From: Lutibacter sp.
GTDB taxonomy: Bacteria > Bacteroidota > Bacteroidia > Flavobacteriales > Flavobacteriaceae
NCBI GenBank assembly: GCA_002733665.1
Contig: NVWM01000027.1
Coordinates: 1-64,000 of the forward strand
DNA length: 64,000 nucleotides
Direction of reading: 5' to 3'
In this document: piece after piece, positions 40,279 through 50,926 of the stretch
Numbering within the stretch: the first letter of the stretch is position 1
Layout of the letters: every line of letters begins with the position of its first letter
Program-made: the position numbers and the translations under genes
Notes under the pieces: model-generated
Told to the model about the DNA's origin: nothing
The model's database searches: none
Seen by the model: only the letters and a program-made list of their open reading frames with translations

Positions 40279-41531
40279 TGACAATACTCTTTAAAAATAT
40301 AAAAGAATTAATCCAAGTTCGCACTGAACAAATTTCATTTGTTTCAGGAAAAGAAATGAATGTATTGCCTACAATTAAGAATGCTTATCTAATAATAGAA
40401 AATGGTTTTATCGCAGATTTTGGCGCTATGGATAATTGTCCAAATTCAAAAGTTGACGAAGCTATTGACGCAACTGGAAAAATGATATTGCCTTCTTGGT
40501 GCGATTCTCACACTCATATTGTATATGCTGGAAACAGAGAAGGAGAATTTGTAGATAGAATAAATGGCATGTCTTACGAAGAAATTGCAAATCGTGGAGG
40601 CGGAATATTAAATTCGGCGAAAAAACTACAAGATATATCAGAAGATGAATTGTATGCGCAAAGTAAAATCCGTTTAGAAGAAGTGATGCTTTTAGGAACT
40701 GGTGCTGTAGAAATAAAATCTGGATACGGTCTTACAGTTGATGCTGAATTAAAAATGCTACGTGTCATCAAGAGATTGAAAGAGAATTATCCGATAGAGA
40801 TAAAGGCAACCTTTTTAGGTGCTCATGCACTTCCGAAGGAATACAAAAATAACAAGCAAGCCTATTTAGAATTACTTGTCGATAAAATAATGCCAAAAAT
40901 AGCAGAAGAAAAGTTGGCAGAGTATGTTGATGTTTTCTGTGAAACTGGATATTTTTCGGTTGATGAAACTGAATTTATTTTAAAAGCAGGAAAAAAATAC
41001 GGATTGATTCCAAAAATTCATGTAAATCAATTTACAGCAATTGGTGGCGTCCAAATTGGTGTGAAACACAACGCTTTATCGGTCGATCATTTAGAGGAAA
41101 TGCGAGATGAAGACATCGAAATATTAAAAAACACTACAACAATGCCTGTAGCATTGCCAAGTTGTTCTTACTTTTTGAGCATACCATACACTCCAGCAAG
41201 AAAGATGATTGATGCAGGACTTCCGTTGGCTTTAGCAACTGATTATAATCCTGGATCAACGCCTTCTGGAAATATGAATTTTGTTGTCTCTACTGCTTGT
41301 ATTAAAATGAAAATGACCCCTGAAGAAGCAATCAATGCCGCTACTATTAATGGTGCTTATGCGATGGGATTAGAGAATAAAACCGGCTCGATTACTGTTG
41401 GGAAACAGGCAAATTTATTACTTAGTAAACCTATAAATTCGTATGGATTCTTACCTTATTCTTTTGGAACAAATCAAATAGAAAAAGTATATTTGAAAGG
41501 AAAAGAGGTAAATTTCAATAGAGAATTGTAA
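40278..41531 (+). CDS. hutI: Imidazolonepropionase
   Basis: 417 residues, amidohydrolase superfamily. Opens the imidazolone ring to give formiminoglutamate. Metal-site HTHIV (about residues 77-81), FLGAHALP, PKIHVNQF, SVDHLEEM and the catalytic Asp in ALATDYNPGS are present. The enzyme that handles formiminoglutamate (HutG or a formimidoyltransferase) is not in this window, so the pathway must be completed elsewhere. It ends 24 bp before udk, which may continue the same transcript. Confidence 0.96.
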   Translation: MTILFKNIKELIQVRTEQISFVSGKEMNVLPTIKNAYLIIENGFIADFGAMDNCPNSKVDEAIDATGKMILPSWCDSHTHIVYAGNREGEFVDRINGMSYEEIANRGGGILNSAKKLQDISEDELYAQSKIRLEEVMLLGTGAVEIKSGYGLTVDAELKMLRVIKRLKENYPIEIKATFLGAHALPKEYKNNKQAYLELLVDKIMPKIAEEKLAEYVDVFCETGYFSVDETEFILKAGKKYGLIPKIHVNQFTAIGGVQIGVKHNALSVDHLEEMRDEDIEILKNTTTMPVALPSCSYFLSIPYTPARKMIDAGLPLALATDYNPGSTPSGNMNFVVSTACIKMKMTPEEAINAATINGAYAMGLENKTGSITVGKQANLLLSKPINSYGFLPYSFGTNQIEKVYLKGKEVNFNREL

Positions 41532-41555
41532 ATTTGTTATCAAAACTATTTTAGT

Positions 41556-42176
41556 ATGCTAATTATTGGTATTGCAGGAGGAACAGGAAGCGGTAAAACA
41601 ACCGTTGTAAATCAAATCTTAAATCAACTTCCAAATGATGAAGTTTGCGTGATATCTCAAGATTCGTATTACAAAGTTACCGACGATTTGTCTTATGAAG
41701 AGCGTACAAAAATTAATTTTGACCACCCAAAATCAATTGACTTTGATTTATTGGTTGATGATTTGAAAAATTTAAAAAAAGGAGAAATCATTGAGCAACC
41801 TGTGTATTCGTTTGTTACTCATAATCGAAGCGAAAACACTATAAAAACACATCCAAAAAAAGTGATAATAGTTGAAGGTATTTTGATTTTCAACAATCCT
41901 GATTTACGTGATTTATGTGATATAAAAATATTTGTACATGCTGATGCTGACGAACGTTTAATACGTCGTTTAAAACGTGATATTCAAGAACGAGGCAGAG
42001 ATCTAAACGAAGTGCTTGACCGTTATCAAAACACACTCAAGCCAATGCACAATCAATTTATTGAGCCAACTAAAAACTTTGCTGATATGATTATCCCAAA
42101 CGACCGCTACAATACTGTTGCTATTGACATTGTTAAAACTGTAATTGCTGAAAAACTTGCAAAAAATGTCTCTTAA
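41556..42176 (+). CDS. udk: Uridine kinase
   Basis: 206 residues. Phosphorylates uridine and cytidine in nucleoside salvage. P-loop GGTGSGKTT (about 8-16), catalytic Asp region SQDSYYK, FDHPKSIDFDLL, IVEGILIF and the lid RLIRRLKRDIQERGRD are all typical. It overlaps the start of the next gene by 11 bases, an arrangement in which Udk and the septum protein are commonly paired in Flavobacteriia. Confidence 0.95.
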   Translation: MLIIGIAGGTGSGKTTVVNQILNQLPNDEVCVISQDSYYKVTDDLSYEERTKINFDHPKSIDFDLLVDDLKNLKKGEIIEQPVYSFVTHNRSENTIKTHPKKVIIVEGILIFNNPDLRDLCDIKIFVHADADERLIRRLKRDIQERGRDLNEVLDRYQNTLKPMHNQFIEPTKNFADMIIPNDRYNTVAIDIVKTVIAEKLAKNVS

Positions 42177-42483
42177 AAAGTTAAAAGAAAATAAATTTAT
42201 TAAGATTATTAGCAATCCTTTTATCATCATCTTATTGGTGTTTCTTGTTTGGATATTATTTATTGATGAAAATTCGTATTTGTTTCATCATAAGGCTTTG
42301 AATCCTGAAATTGAAAAATTAGAAGACGATAAAAAATATTATCAAACTGAAATTAAAAACGACAGAAAAAAAATAAAACAATTAGAAGATCCTGATAGTT
42401 TAGATAGATTTGCTAGAGAAAAATACAAGATGAAAAAAGAAAACGAAGATATTTATATCATCGAGTTTGACACAATTCAGTGA
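42166..42483 (+). CDS. FtsB/DivIC-family septum formation protein
   Basis: 105 residues from the ATG at 42166 (MSLKKLKENKFIKII); an in-frame TTG seven codons earlier is inside udk and less likely. A single membrane helix (PFIIILLVFLVWILF, about 16-30), a coiled coil (IEKLEDDKKYYQTEIKNDR), and the family's conserved end (DPDSLDRFAREKYKMKKEN) identify it. Members link FtsL and FtsQ in the divisome at the inner membrane. The start overlaps udk; its stop leads directly into the heptanucleotide repeat. Confidence 0.88.
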   Translation: MSLKKLKENKFIKIISNPFIIILLVFLVWILFIDENSYLFHHKALNPEIEKLEDDKKYYQTEIKNDRKKIKQLEDPDSLDRFAREKYKMKKENEDIYIIEFDTIQ

Positions 42484-42550
42484 GCAGTGAGCAGTAAGCA
42501 GTAAGCAGTAAGCAGTAAGCAGTAAGCAGTAAGCAGTAAGCAGTAAGCAA
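42482..42550 (+). repeat. Heptanucleotide tandem repeat (RAGCAGT, nearly ten copies)
   Basis: Two GAGCAGT units followed by seven AAGCAGT units and a partial one, in perfect register, starting at the divIC stop and ending 12 bases before the mutA GTG. Perfect short tandem arrays are prone to slippage, so copy number probably varies. Confidence 0.95.
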
Positions 42551-42562
42551 AAATAAAAAATA

Positions 42563-43924
42563 GTGAAAACACAAAATTTATTTAATGATTTCTCTTCGGT
42601 GAGTTCAAAACAGTGGAAACAAAAAATCCAGTTTGATCTAAAAGGTGCGGATTACAACTCCACATTACTAACACACACAAACGAAGGTGTCACTATAAAG
42701 CCGTTTTACCATTCTGACGACTTTGAAAAAATTAATGTTCCAAAAAATTCAGAAGAATTTAACATTTGTCAACGTATTTTTATTTCTGATGAAAAAACTG
42801 CAAATTTTCTCGCAATTGACGCTTTAAAAAGAGGTGCAAATAGTATTTTATTTATTGCAGATGAACTTTTTGATATTACTATTGTTTTACAAAACATTGA
42901 TGTAGAAATCCATTTTCAACTTAATTTCTTATCAGAAAGTTTTAGTCTTGACTTGTTAAATCACGCTAAAAACAATCCTTTTTTTTTAAATATTGATATT
43001 ATAGGAAATCTTGTAAAAACAGGAAATTGGCATCATACTTTGAATAAAGATTTTGATATCCTAAGCAACATCAGTAAAAAAACAACTGACAATTGTACCG
43101 CCTTACAAGTAAACAGTTCGCATTATCAAAATGCTGGAGCAACAACCGTACAACAAGTTGCCTACGCTTTGGCACATGGAAATGAATATTTAAACGTCAT
43201 TTCAAGAGGTTCAATTGCAGAGCAATCTGCAATTAATTTTAATTTTTCGGTCGGCAGTAATTACTTTTTTGAAATTGCCAAAATTAGAGCATTTCGTTAT
43301 TTATGGAAAACTTTATGTGATGACTATTCTTTAAAAATTGATGCTCATATTTTTGTTCAACCATCAATCAGAAACAAAACATTATATGATTACAACACCA
43401 ACATGCTCAGAACTACAACAGAATGTATGAGTGCCATTTTAGGTGGAGCAAACACAATAAGTAATGTTTCTTATGACGAAGTATATCATAAAAAAAATGA
43501 ATTTGGAGAACGAATTTCTCGCAATCAATTACTGATATTGAAAGAAGAAAGTTACTTTAAAAATGCTCAAAATTTTACTGACGGAACCTATTATATAGAA
43601 TCTTTAACTAAAGAAATTGCTGAAAAAGCTTTGGAAATTTTTAAGGACATTGAAAAAAGTGGAGGATTCTTAAAACAACTAAAAGAGGGAACAATCCAAC
43701 GAAAAATAAAAGAATCCGCAGAGAAAGAACAAGCACAATTTGATGCAGGAGAACTGGTTTTATTAGGCTCAAATAAACATCCAAACATGGATGATAAAAT
43801 GAATGATACTATAGAATTATATCCATTTGCAAAAACGAAACCAAGAAAAACACTAATTGCTCCAATTGTTGCAAAACGATTGGCAGAAAAATTGGAACAA
43901 GAACGATTGAAAGATGAAGCGTAA
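42563..43924 (+). CDS. mutA: Methylmalonyl-CoA mutase small subunit
   Basis: 453 residues from a GTG start ([20 protein letters not shown]). It has the mutase barrel fold but no cobalamin-binding C-terminal domain, as expected for the non-catalytic subunit of the heterodimer. [33 protein letters not shown] and [20 protein letters not shown] match the large-subunit equivalents. The start is 12 bases after a slippage-prone tandem repeat. It overlaps mutB by 11 bases. Confidence 0.93.
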   Translation: MKTQNLFNDFSSVSSKQWKQKIQFDLKGADYNSTLLTHTNEGVTIKPFYHSDDFEKINVPKNSEEFNICQRIFISDEKTANFLAIDALKRGANSILFIADELFDITIVLQNIDVEIHFQLNFLSESFSLDLLNHAKNNPFFLNIDIIGNLVKTGNWHHTLNKDFDILSNISKKTTDNCTALQVNSSHYQNAGATTVQQVAYALAHGNEYLNVISRGSIAEQSAINFNFSVGSNYFFEIAKIRAFRYLWKTLCDDYSLKIDAHIFVQPSIRNKTLYDYNTNMLRTTTECMSAILGGANTISNVSYDEVYHKKNEFGERISRNQLLILKEESYFKNAQNFTDGTYYIESLTKEIAEKALEIFKDIEKSGGFLKQLKEGTIQRKIKESAEKEQAQFDAGELVLLGSNKHPNMDDKMNDTIELYPFAKTKPRKTLIAPIVAKRLAEKLEQERLKDEA

Positions 43925-45971
43925 AGACATTCAACATATTGAAGTTAAAGGGCAAAGGTCAATGGCAAAAGGCTTTGAGCACGAAAATTTTGTTGCAGGA
44001 ATTTCCCCAAATCTTCGTGGACCATACTCAACAATGTATGTTCGCAGACCTTGGACAATTCGTCAATATGCAGGTTTTTCAACTGCTGAAGAAAGTAATG
44101 CTTTTTATTTACGAAACTTAAAAGCAGGCCAAAAAGGATTATCTGTCGCCTTTGATTTGGCAACACATAGAGGTTATGATTCTGATCATGAACGTGTGCA
44201 AGGTGATGTTGGTAAAGCAGGAGTTGCCATAGATTCGGTTGAAGATATGAAGATTTTGTTTGACCAAATTCCGTTAGATAAAATGTCGGTTTCGATGACT
44301 ATGAATGGCGCAGTATTGCCAATTTTAGCATTTTATATTGTTGCAGCCGAAGAACAAGGAGTTGATCCAAATCAGTTGATTGGCACCATTCAAAATGATG
44401 TTTTAAAAGAATTTATGGTGCGGAATACGTACATATATCCGCCAGCGCCTTCCATGAAAATTATTGCTGATATATTTAAATATACGACTGAGTTTATGCC
44501 AAAATTCAATAGTATTTCTATTTCAGGTTATCACATGCAAGAAGCAGGAGCAACATCAGAAATTGAATTGGCATACACACTTTCTGACGGATTAGAATAT
44601 ATACGTACTGGATTAAATTCTGGAATGAAAATAGATGATTTCGCTCCAAGACTTTCCTTCTTTTGGGCAATTGGTATGGATCATTTTAGAGAAATTGCCA
44701 AACTAAGAGCAGGAAGAATGCTTTGGGCAAAAATCGTACAAGAATTCAGTCCTCAAAACCAAAAATCACTGGCTTTGAGAACACATTGCCAAACAAGCGG
44801 ATGGAGTTTAACAGCACAAGATCCTTTTAACAATGTAGCGAGAACAACTATTGAAGCGATGGCTGCAGCATTTGGAGGAACTCAATCTTTACACACCAAC
44901 GCATTGGATGAAGCGATTGCTTTACCTACCGATTTCTCAGCAAGAATTGCAAGAAATACGCAGATATACATTCAAGAAGAAACAAAGATTACCAAAACTG
45001 TTGATCCTTGGGCTGGAAGTTATGAGTTAGAGAAAATGACCAAAGACATTGCAGATGATGCTTGGAAATTGATGCAAGAGATTGAAGAACTTGGCGGAAT
45101 GACCAAGGCTATTGAAAAAGGGATTCCGAAAATGAGAATTGAGGAAGCATCAGCAAGAAAGCAAGCACGAATTGATAGTGGACAAGATATTATTGTTGGT
45201 GTAAATGCATATCAACTCAAAGAAGAAGAGGAAATGCAGATTCTTGAGGTTGATAATAATGCGGTAAGAGATTCTCAAATCAAGCGATTAAATAAACTAA
45301 AAACTGACAGAAATGATGCTGAAGTACAACAATCTTTAGCAGATTTGACTACATGTGCGCAATCAAGTACAGGAAATTTATTAGATTTGGCAGTAAAAGC
45401 AGCACGAAACAGAGCCACTTTAGGTGAAATATCAACTGCTTTAGAAACTGTTTTTGGCAGATACAAAGCCACAATTAATTCAATTTCTGGCGTGTATAGC
45501 AAAGAAATAAAAAACGATAAGTACTTCAAGTTAGCAACCGAACTTGCCGATAGATTTGCCGATTTAGATGGTCGAAGACCACGAATAATGGTTGCAAAAA
45601 TGGGACAAGACGGTCATGATAGAGGTGCAAAAGTCGTCGCTACAAGTTTTGCTGATTTAGGCTTTGATGTTGATATAAGTCCGTTGTTTCAAACTCCTAA
45701 AGAAGTTGCCAAACAAGCTGTAGAAAACGATGTGCATATTTTAGGCGTTTCTTCACTCGCTGCTGGACACAAAACATTGATTCCTCAGGTAATTGACGAA
45801 CTCAAAAACTATGGAAGAGAAGATATCAAAGTGATTGCTGGAGGCGTTATTCCTCCTCAAGATTACGATTTCTTATTTGGTGTTGGTGTTATTGGTGTTT
45901 TTGGTCCTGGAACTAAAATTGCAAAAGCTGCAATTGATATTTTAGAGCATTTGATTGAGAATGTGGAGTGA
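43914..45971 (+). CDS. mutB: Methylmalonyl-CoA mutase large (catalytic) subunit
   Basis: 685 residues. Interconverts methylmalonyl-CoA and succinyl-CoA with adenosylcobalamin, linking propionate and branched-chain amino-acid breakdown to the TCA cycle. The barrel domain includes [11 protein letters not shown]-like [26 protein letters not shown] and [16 protein letters not shown]. The C-terminal domain has the cobalamin-binding [10 protein letters not shown] (about 567-576), where His displaces the lower B12 ligand, followed by [13 protein letters not shown] and VIAGGVIP. Co-translated with mutA. Confidence 0.97.
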   Translation: MKRKDIQHIEVKGQRSMAKGFEHENFVAGISPNLRGPYSTMYVRRPWTIRQYAGFSTAEESNAFYLRNLKAGQKGLSVAFDLATHRGYDSDHERVQGDVGKAGVAIDSVEDMKILFDQIPLDKMSVSMTMNGAVLPILAFYIVAAEEQGVDPNQLIGTIQNDVLKEFMVRNTYIYPPAPSMKIIADIFKYTTEFMPKFNSISISGYHMQEAGATSEIELAYTLSDGLEYIRTGLNSGMKIDDFAPRLSFFWAIGMDHFREIAKLRAGRMLWAKIVQEFSPQNQKSLALRTHCQTSGWSLTAQDPFNNVARTTIEAMAAAFGGTQSLHTNALDEAIALPTDFSARIARNTQIYIQEETKITKTVDPWAGSYELEKMTKDIADDAWKLMQEIEELGGMTKAIEKGIPKMRIEEASARKQARIDSGQDIIVGVNAYQLKEEEEMQILEVDNNAVRDSQIKRLNKLKTDRNDAEVQQSLADLTTCAQSSTGNLLDLAVKAARNRATLGEISTALETVFGRYKATINSISGVYSKEIKNDKYFKLATELADRFADLDGRRPRIMVAKMGQDGHDRGAKVVATSFADLGFDVDISPLFQTPKEVAKQAVENDVHILGVSSLAAGHKTLIPQVIDELKNYGREDIKVIAGGVIPPQDYDFLFGVGVIGVFGPGTKIAKAAIDILEHLIENVE

Positions 45972-46117
45972 GAAATCTTAATAAAATACAACTAACACGT
46001 ATTGTATAATTTCATGTATCATGTTTGTGTATGTTTAGTTGCGTGTTTAAGCGATTAATTTAGTAAATAAAAACCAAACTCTGGATTGTGAGCAATTAAT
46101 TTTGTTACAAAACATTT

Positions 46118-46684
46118 TTAATTGCACTCCTTTTCGTAATATTCAAATGCTTTAATTTTATCCTTATTCTTAATTTTCTTTAATTTAATAAGTTCACTTA
46201 ATTTTGGACAGTCAGAAAAGAATTGAGCACCTTTTTTTTTGAATTTATTACCATAAATAGCGTTAGTTCCTTGAAGAGAAATTTTTACGGCATATTTACT
46301 GTTATATTTTTTTCCATAATGACCAAATTCTTCGGTAATGGTATTATGTAAATTAGTGTTGTAGATATATGCTTTTCTAGAATATAAAGTAGTCTTAGAT
46401 CCTTTGTATATAATTTCCATTAAAATGGGTTTCTTCTTTTTTTCCAGGTATACATACTCATATTCTATTTTTCGACTTCCCTCTACAACTTCAAATTCTA
46501 CTCTCTCTATATCATTATAATCAAGATTTCTTCCATATACAATAACATTATTTATGCCAATTGAAGCCTTTTTCTTCAATATTTTTCCATTCAAAAAATA
46601 AATTGTACTCATTCCAGTTTGAGAATAACCAGCATAAGAAAAAATAAAAAGAATTAGAAGAACATAAGGTTTCATTATTTTCAT
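46118..46684 (-). CDS. Exported protein of unknown function
   Basis: 188 residues (an ATG three codons in is an alternative start) with signal peptide KPYVLLILFIFSYAGYSQ. The mature part is Lys-rich and begins with strands (STIYFLNGKILKKKASIG, NNVIVYGRNLDYNDIERVEF). The C-terminal portion (FFSDCPKLSELIKLKKIKNK) contains one of the two Cys; the other is the penultimate residue. It resembles small flavobacterial secreted proteins with no assigned function. Alone on its strand between mutB and the cytochrome c maturation gene. Confidence 0.65.
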   Translation of the reverse strand: MKIMKPYVLLILFIFSYAGYSQTGMSTIYFLNGKILKKKASIGINNVIVYGRNLDYNDIERVEFEVVEGSRKIEYEYVYLEKKKKPILMEIIYKGSKTTLYSRKAYIYNTNLHNTITEEFGHYGKKYNSKYAVKISLQGTNAIYGNKFKKKGAQFFSDCPKLSELIKLKKIKNKDKIKAFEYYEKECN

Positions 46685-46899
46685 TTAAAATTATTTTTTG
46701 TAACGGTTAAGATAATGTTTCGTTTCAATACTGAAACAAGCTCAGCACAAGTTATTAATATCGTACGATACGTGAAGTTAGTTAAAATAATTGATAAAAA
46801 TCCTATTTTCAAAAAATACGGTAATTTCCTCACAAAAATACAATTTTCATTTCTCCCAAACTATCCAAAATTTAACACTTCCAACCTAAAAAAAATCCG

Positions 46900-46907
46900 T
46901 AAATTTG
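46900..46907 (+). promoter_or_regulatory. Predicted -7 box of the ResB-CcsA fusion gene
   Basis: TAAATTTG, 22 bases before the ATG; no good TTG box upstream. The rest of 46685-46929 shows no gene I can support. Confidence 0.45.
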
Positions 46908-46929
46908 CATCGTTTTATACCGTTTTCAA

Positions 46930-49900
46930 ATGAAGAAATTACTAGATATCTTATACTCTACTCGCTTAACAGCCATATTGTTTGTCGTTTTTGCCGCTGC
47001 AATGGGAATTGCAACTTTTATAGAAAATGATCATGGCACACAGACTGCTCAAAAACTAGTTTACAACGCTTGGTGGTTTGAGGGTATTATGGTGTTTTTT
47101 GTGATTAATTTCTTTGGAAATATTTTCAGATACAGGCTTTATAAAAAAGAAAAATGGTCTGTGTTACTTTTTCATGTTTCCTTTCTATTTATTCTTATTG
47201 GTGCAGGAATTACACGCTATGTAAGTTACGAAGGTATTATGCCAATAATTGAAGGAGAATCTAGCAATATTATGTTCTCGCAAACCAATTATTTTGATGT
47301 CATTGCTGATGATGGGAAAGATCAAAAAGTATATGAATCTGATAAGATTTTACTTTCTGCAATAGGTAAACCTAATTATTCTTTTAAAAATGATTTTAGA
47401 GGTAAAGATTTTAAATTCAACCTTGTAGAGTACACACCAAATGCAAAAGAAGTTTTTGAAGAAACTGAAACTGGTGATAAATATCTACACTTTGTAGAAT
47501 CAACTTCAGGTTCTCGTCACGATCACTATATCAAAAAAGGAACTAGTCAATTGATTCACAATGTATTGGTTGGTTTTGATAATGTAAACAACAATTCAAT
47601 TGATATTATTACTGTTGATGATAGTCTTAAAATAATTACCAATTCTGATGGTACATTCTTTAGAATGAGTGATAGTTTTAACGGAACCATCGTCAAAGAC
47701 TCTATTCAAGATTTTCAATTTTTAGCATTACATAAATTAGTGGGACTTAGTTTTGTTGTACCAACTCCTGCAGTAAGAGGAACGTACAAAACGATAAAAA
47801 CTGATGAAGAAGGACTTTTAGACAGACTTACTTTTGATGTTACTGTTGGTGATGAAACCAAACAAATCGTTGTTAATGGTGGTCAATATAATATTGAGGA
47901 AGCTCAAAAAGTAAGTATTGACGGACTTAACTTTAGAGTAAATTATGGTTCAAAACAAATAGAACTACCTTTTCATATCAAGTTGCGAGATTTTCAATTA
48001 CAAAATTATCCAGGATCTCAAAGTCCAATGTCTTACGCAAGTGAAGTAACTGTTATTGATCCTAAAGAAACATTTGATTTTAGAATTTTTATGAATAATA
48101 TCTTGAATTATAAAGGTTATAAATTCTTTCAATCAAGTTATGAAATCACTGATGAATATGAAGAAACAAGACTTTCTGTAAATCACGATTTTTGGGGAAC
48201 AATCATCACATATATTGGTTACACACTATTATTTCTTGGTCTTATTTTAATATTATTTGTGAAAAATACACGTTTTTCGTCTTTGCGAAATAGTCTTAGA
48301 AAAATAGAAGGTAAAAAAACAGCACTAACTTTAGCGTTGTTACTTACGTTTGCTACAAGTTTCTCTCAACACAACACACATCAAATTACAGAACAGCAAA
48401 CCGACTCTATTTTACAAGCCAATAGTGTTGACAAAATACATGCTGAAGAATATAGCAAATTGATAATTCAAGATGCTGGAGGACGTATGAAACCTATACA
48501 TACTTTTGCTTCAGAATTGTTACGAAAAGTACATCATAACGATACCTTTAAAGGAATGGATGCTAATCAAGTAGTTATTTCTATTCAACAGAATCCTCGC
48601 TTTTGGTTTAACACATCAATTATATATATCAAAAAAGAAAACACCAAATTAAGAGACTTTATTGGAATTTCTCAAGATCAAGAGTATGCTCGAGTTTCAG
48701 ATTTCTTCACTCAAAAAGGTGTTTATAAAATTGCTGATGAACAAGAAAAAGCATTTAAACAAAGAATAAAAAGTAAGTATCAACAAAGTATTATCGATGT
48801 TGATAGACGTGTAAATTTATTATACTCAGCGCTTTTTGGAGATTTGTTTACCATTTTCCCTGTTCCAAATGATGCAACCAATAAATGGGTTTCTCAAAAT
48901 CAAATAGATAGTAAGAATTTCTCTGGAACTGATTCTGTGTTTGTAAAACAGATTTTACCAGTTTATTTACAAACGCTATCTGATGCAAAAAAGACAAATG
49001 ACTACTCACAATCTGAAGATATTTTAACAGGAATTAAAAAATTCCAACAAAAATATGGCTCAGCAGTATATCCATCAGAAAATAAAATTGAGTTAGAACT
49101 TTTTTACAACAAATATGACATCTTCAAGAGCCTTTTTAAATACTATCTCTACGCAGGAACACTGTTGTTTATCCTTGTTATCATCAGAATTTTTAAAACT
49201 TCGAAAACGATAAATTCACTTATAAAAATAGGCGTTTTTATCATTATTGGTTTGTTTATCTACCAGATGATTGGCTTGGGTATTCGTTGGTATATTTCAG
49301 GGCATGCTCCTTGGAGTAATGGGTATGAATCTATGATTTATATTTCTTGGGCAACGATGCTTTTTGGACTTATTTTAGGGCGAAAATCTGCATTAACAAT
49401 TGCTGCAACAACCTTTGTAGTTTCTGTAATTTTAATGGTTGCGCACTGGAACTGGATGGACCCATCAATCGGAAATTTAGTTCCTGTACTTGATTCTTAT
49501 TGGCTGATGATACATGTTGCAATTATTGTGGCGAGTTACGGACCATTCGTATTAAGTATGATTTTAGGAACACTTGCATTATTTCTGATGCTTGCAACTA
49601 CCGAAAACAATAAGAAAAAACTCGGTTTGATCATCAAAGAAATTACAATTATCAACGAAATGTCTATGACTATCGGATTGATATTATTGGTTATCGGTAA
49701 CTTTCTTGGAGGTATTTGGGCAAACGAAAGTTGGGGTCGATATTGGGGATGGGATCCAAAAGAAACTTGGGCTTTGATAAGCATTATGATATATGCATTT
49801 GTAATACACACACGCTTGGTTCCAGGACTTAGAGGTCGATTTACTTTTAATGCGATGTCTATTATTTCATTTGCAACTATATTAATGACCTATCTTGGTG

Positions 49901-50043
49901 TAAATCATTTATTATCAGGATTACATTCGTATGCTGCTGGAGAATCAGTTCCAGTTCCAATGCAAATATGGGCTTGGCTTGGAGGCTCTCTTGTCCTATG
50001 CTTTTTTGCTTATTTTAAGCATAGAAAGTATTACAAAAAATAA
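46930..50043 (+). CDS. ccsBA: Fused ResB-CcsA cytochrome c maturation protein (system II)
   Basis: 1037 residues in one polypeptide, attaching haem to apocytochromes c on the periplasmic side. The N-terminal ResB/CcsB part has membrane helices near the start (LTAILFVVFAAAMGIATF, WWFEGIMVFFVINFFG, VLLFHVSFLFILIGAGI) and a large periplasmic domain to about 420. A further helix and a second periplasmic stretch follow, and the CcsA part starts near 735. It carries the haem-handling tryptophan motif WGRYWGWDPKETW (about 934-946) and the conserved His residues in GHAPWSN, LMIHVAI and HLLSGLHSY. The fusion is usual in Bacteroidota and epsilonproteobacteria. Confidence 0.94.
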   Translation: MKKLLDILYSTRLTAILFVVFAAAMGIATFIENDHGTQTAQKLVYNAWWFEGIMVFFVINFFGNIFRYRLYKKEKWSVLLFHVSFLFILIGAGITRYVSYEGIMPIIEGESSNIMFSQTNYFDVIADDGKDQKVYESDKILLSAIGKPNYSFKNDFRGKDFKFNLVEYTPNAKEVFEETETGDKYLHFVESTSGSRHDHYIKKGTSQLIHNVLVGFDNVNNNSIDIITVDDSLKIITNSDGTFFRMSDSFNGTIVKDSIQDFQFLALHKLVGLSFVVPTPAVRGTYKTIKTDEEGLLDRLTFDVTVGDETKQIVVNGGQYNIEEAQKVSIDGLNFRVNYGSKQIELPFHIKLRDFQLQNYPGSQSPMSYASEVTVIDPKETFDFRIFMNNILNYKGYKFFQSSYEITDEYEETRLSVNHDFWGTIITYIGYTLLFLGLILILFVKNTRFSSLRNSLRKIEGKKTALTLALLLTFATSFSQHNTHQITEQQTDSILQANSVDKIHAEEYSKLIIQDAGGRMKPIHTFASELLRKVHHNDTFKGMDANQVVISIQQNPRFWFNTSIIYIKKENTKLRDFIGISQDQEYARVSDFFTQKGVYKIADEQEKAFKQRIKSKYQQSIIDVDRRVNLLYSALFGDLFTIFPVPNDATNKWVSQNQIDSKNFSGTDSVFVKQILPVYLQTLSDAKKTNDYSQSEDILTGIKKFQQKYGSAVYPSENKIELELFYNKYDIFKSLFKYYLYAGTLLFILVIIRIFKTSKTINSLIKIGVFIIIGLFIYQMIGLGIRWYISGHAPWSNGYESMIYISWATMLFGLILGRKSALTIAATTFVVSVILMVAHWNWMDPSIGNLVPVLDSYWLMIHVAIIVASYGPFVLSMILGTLALFLMLATTENNKKKLGLIIKEITIINEMSMTIGLILLVIGNFLGGIWANESWGRYWGWDPKETWALISIMIYAFVIHTRLVPGLRGRFTFNAMSIISFATILMTYLGVNHLLSGLHSYAAGESVPVPMQIWAWLGGSLVLCFFAYFKHRKYYKK

Positions 50044-50203
50044 ATTGTTGTTAATACCGATATAAATAAAGACTCATATTCGACGCTTTAAAGAAGAAAA
50101 ACTACTCTCATCTAAGAAGAGATTAAAATAATTTTCGGCTATTTTACCTTTAACAACCTCTAATTCAGTCATTTTTGAAACCATATATTTTATTCTTTTT
50201 TTC

Positions 50204-50234
50204 TTGTCTACAAATAAATATCATGATAATTTTG
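50204..50234 (+). promoter_or_regulatory. Predicted promoter of the small barrel protein
   Basis: TTG (50204-50206), 20-base spacer, TAATTTTG (50227-50234), 26 bases before the ATG at 50261. Confidence 0.6.
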
Positions 50235-50260
50235 CCCTCTTAAAATTTAAACATAAAAAG

Positions 50261-50776
50261 ATGAAAAAATTATTATTTATTGCTGCAGTTGCAGTATTAG
50301 GATTTACAAATGTAAACGCACAAGATGACAAAACAGGAAACGCTTTATCAGAAGGATCTTGGGTTATTGAAGCAAACACTGGTTCTTGGGCAACTGGAAG
50401 CACTGCTTTTTCTTTAATATCAGTTGATGGAAATACTGCTTGGTCAGTAGGTGCTGAAGGTGGTTATTTTATTAAAGAAAACTTAGCGATTAAAGTTGGT
50501 TTTGGTTATGCTGACTCAGAAGGAGTAGATGGTACTTTCACTTACAAAGTAGGTGCGAAATATTATATCGCTAGTCAATTTCCAGTAGGTGTTGATTACA
50601 CAGGAGTTTCTTTTGATGGTGGTGACGCAAGTTGGGTTGGTCTTCAAGGAGGTTATGCTTGGTTTGTTGCTGACAACGTAAGTATTGAGCCAACAGTAAG
50701 ATACAACATGTCTTTAGATAACGATAAAGCAGATGATGCTTTTCAAGGTCTTATTGGATTTGCATTTCATTTCTAA
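50261..50776 (+). CDS. Small outer-membrane beta-barrel protein (porin/OmpW-like)
   Basis: 171 residues from the ATG at 50261; an upstream in-frame start would place the predicted promoter inside the coding region. Signal peptide MKKLLFIAAVAVLGFTNVNA is followed by glycine- and aromatic-rich strands (GAEGGYFIKENLAIKVGFGY, WVGLQGGYAWFVADNVSIEP) and the terminal strand FQGLIGFAFHF ending in Phe, a barrel-assembly signal. The length fits an eight-stranded barrel. Good promoter and strong terminator mark it as a single-gene, probably highly expressed unit. Confidence 0.85.
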   Translation: MKKLLFIAAVAVLGFTNVNAQDDKTGNALSEGSWVIEANTGSWATGSTAFSLISVDGNTAWSVGAEGGYFIKENLAIKVGFGYADSEGVDGTFTYKVGAKYYIASQFPVGVDYTGVSFDGGDASWVGLQGGYAWFVADNVSIEPTVRYNMSLDNDKADDAFQGLIGFAFHF

Positions 50777-50822
50777 AAACAGACTTTATATAGTTTAATA
50801 CTTAAACTATTTAATCTATTTT

Positions 50823-50860
50823 AAATCCTTTTCAATTCATTTTGAAAAGGATTTATTTTT
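50823..50860 (+). terminator. Intrinsic terminator after the small barrel gene
   Basis: AAATCCTTTTCAA, TTCATT loop, TTGAAAAGGATTT, then ATTTTT. A 13-bp perfect stem. Confidence 0.9.
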
Positions 50861-50869
50861 CCATTTCAG

Positions 50870-50903
50870 TTGACAAAACTATTCATATAAAAATGTACCT
50901 TTG
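50870..50903 (+). promoter_or_regulatory. Predicted promoter of the small membrane protein at 50927
   Basis: TTG (50870-50872), 23-base spacer, TACCTTTG (50896-50903), 23 bases upstream of the ATG. The spacer is at the long end of the usual range. Confidence 0.55.
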
Positions 50904-50926
50904 CAATTCAAATATCAATATAAGCC

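Noticed and set aside
42482-42550. Heptanucleotide array considered as a CRISPR array
   Set aside because: Units are seven bases with no spacers, and no cas genes are present anywhere in the window.
46715-46933. 72-codon plus-strand frame before the cytochrome c maturation gene
   Set aside because: Contains the likely promoter box of the next gene and reads like untranslated AT-rich DNA; no signal or motif.
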